Assembly: GCF_023100805.1 (NCBI RefSeq)
Contig: NZ_CP095855.1
Span: 6,055,001 to 6,119,000, forward strand
Length of the DNA stretch: 64,000 nucleotides
Source of the DNA: Chitinophaga filiformis
GTDB taxonomy: Bacteria > Bacteroidota > Bacteroidia > Chitinophagales > Chitinophagaceae
Direction of reading: 5' to 3'
The notes under the pieces are model-generated. The model ran no database searches and was not told the DNA's origin. It saw only the letters and a program-made list of their open reading frames with translations. Position 1 is the first letter of the stretch. Each line of letters begins with the position of its first letter. Of the stretch, positions 63,782-64,000 are shown piece by piece. Position numbers and translations under genes: made by a program.

Positions 63782-64000
63782 ATGAATAAAATAAGAATAT
63801 CAAAACATCATTACCAGTTACTTTGTCATCACCTGTTTCCGGGTGATGACAGAGAAGCGGTAGCCCTGGCCCTTTGCAGCAGAAACATACACGGGTCCGA
63901 TCATATTCTTCAGATATTGGAACTTTTTCCAGTTGCATATGAAGATTGCTATGAACGTAAGCCCGATTTGGTGAGATGGCCGACTAACCTGGTGAACCCC
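63782..64000 (+). CDS. N-terminal part of a JAB-type (probably JAB-E1/ThiF) protein, 3' end outside the window
   Basis: The ATG lies 2 nt after the stop of the ubiquitin-like gene. 73 codons are visible: MNKIRISKHHYQLLCHHLFP, GDDREAVALALCSRNIHGSD, then LELFPVAYEDCYERKPDL and VRWPTNLVNP. The early Glu in DREAVALALC is placed like the first catalytic Glu of the JAMM (JAB) metalloprotease fold. In comparable operons this domain is the N-terminus of a JAB-E1 fusion, with the ThiF-type activating domain after it. The JAMM metal motif and the E1 part would be beyond the window, so the E1 call is prediction only. Confidence 0.7.
   Translation, partial: MNKIRISKHHYQLLCHHLFPGDDREAVALALCSRNIHGSDHILQILELFPVAYEDCYERKPDLVRWPTNLVNP

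Overview
The window is a piece of a Bacteroidota chromosome, most likely a Chitinophaga-like member of Chitinophagaceae. Evidence: an outer-membrane beta-barrel receptor with a carboxypeptidase-regulatory-like leader, a protein ending in the gliding-motility / type IX secretion type B domain, LytS/LytTR and PAS-type two-component systems with the N-box style typical of the phylum, weak Shine-Dalgarno sequences, a few TAnnTTTG-like -7 boxes, and a ComA-type phosphosulfolactate synthase. No species-level assignment is possible from the sequence alone.

Left part (about 1-32.6 kb) looks like ordinary chromosome, relatively GC-rich and densely coding. It holds a 5'-truncated transglutaminase; an amino-acid permease / alpha-ketoglutarate semialdehyde dehydrogenase / DapA-family lyase operon (probably hydroxyproline or a related catabolism) facing a divergent AraC regulator; an aldo-keto reductase; a repeat-rich non-coding patch (7.1-7.6 kb); ComA; an EamA transporter divergent from a CGNR zinc-finger regulator; a 33-bp tandem repeat array; an aldose-epimerase-like protein; an MBL-rhodanese fusion; two sensor/regulator pairs; a TonB-receptor-like protein; a sugar block of GT4 - alpha/alpha barrel protein - GT4 - GH130 - AraC - GH47 that points to mannosides; and a type IX-secreted adhesin-like protein.

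At 32.6 kb a tRNA-Pro(CGG) marks the left edge of an integrated, mosaic and visibly AT-richer island. A tyrosine recombinase and a small excisionase-like HTH protein follow. A second copy of the tRNA-end / terminator / integrase-start segment lies at 48.9-49.3 kb, and the tail of a second excisionase gene lies at 55.4 kb, so at least two related elements were inserted in tandem. The first carries a two-gene secreted SpvB/TcdB-Rhs giant toxin module whose tip looks like an ADP-ribosyltransferase-type toxin and whose overlapping downstream gene encodes a stand-alone EF-Tu domain III, a candidate immunity or decoy protein. In the second, the middle of the int-xis segment is gone and replaced by a lanthipeptide-like precursor fragment, a caspase-like fragment and a 1619-residue nuclease - STAND NTPase - acetyltransferase protein, a candidate antiviral sensor.

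To the right follow a cassette of five small genes around an XRE / ImmA-IrrE protease fusion, decayed fragments, a second XRE + ImmA/IrrE pair with an unknown downstream gene, and finally the start of a bacterial ubiquitin-like conjugation operon: a GTG-initiated protein with three ubiquitin-like repeats fused to a prokaryotic E2-family domain, followed after 2 nt by a gene whose first 73 codons look like the JAB part of a JAB-E1 protein and which runs out of the window. The island therefore concentrates conflict systems: contact or secreted toxin, STAND defence, protease-repressor switches and ubiquitin-like conjugation.
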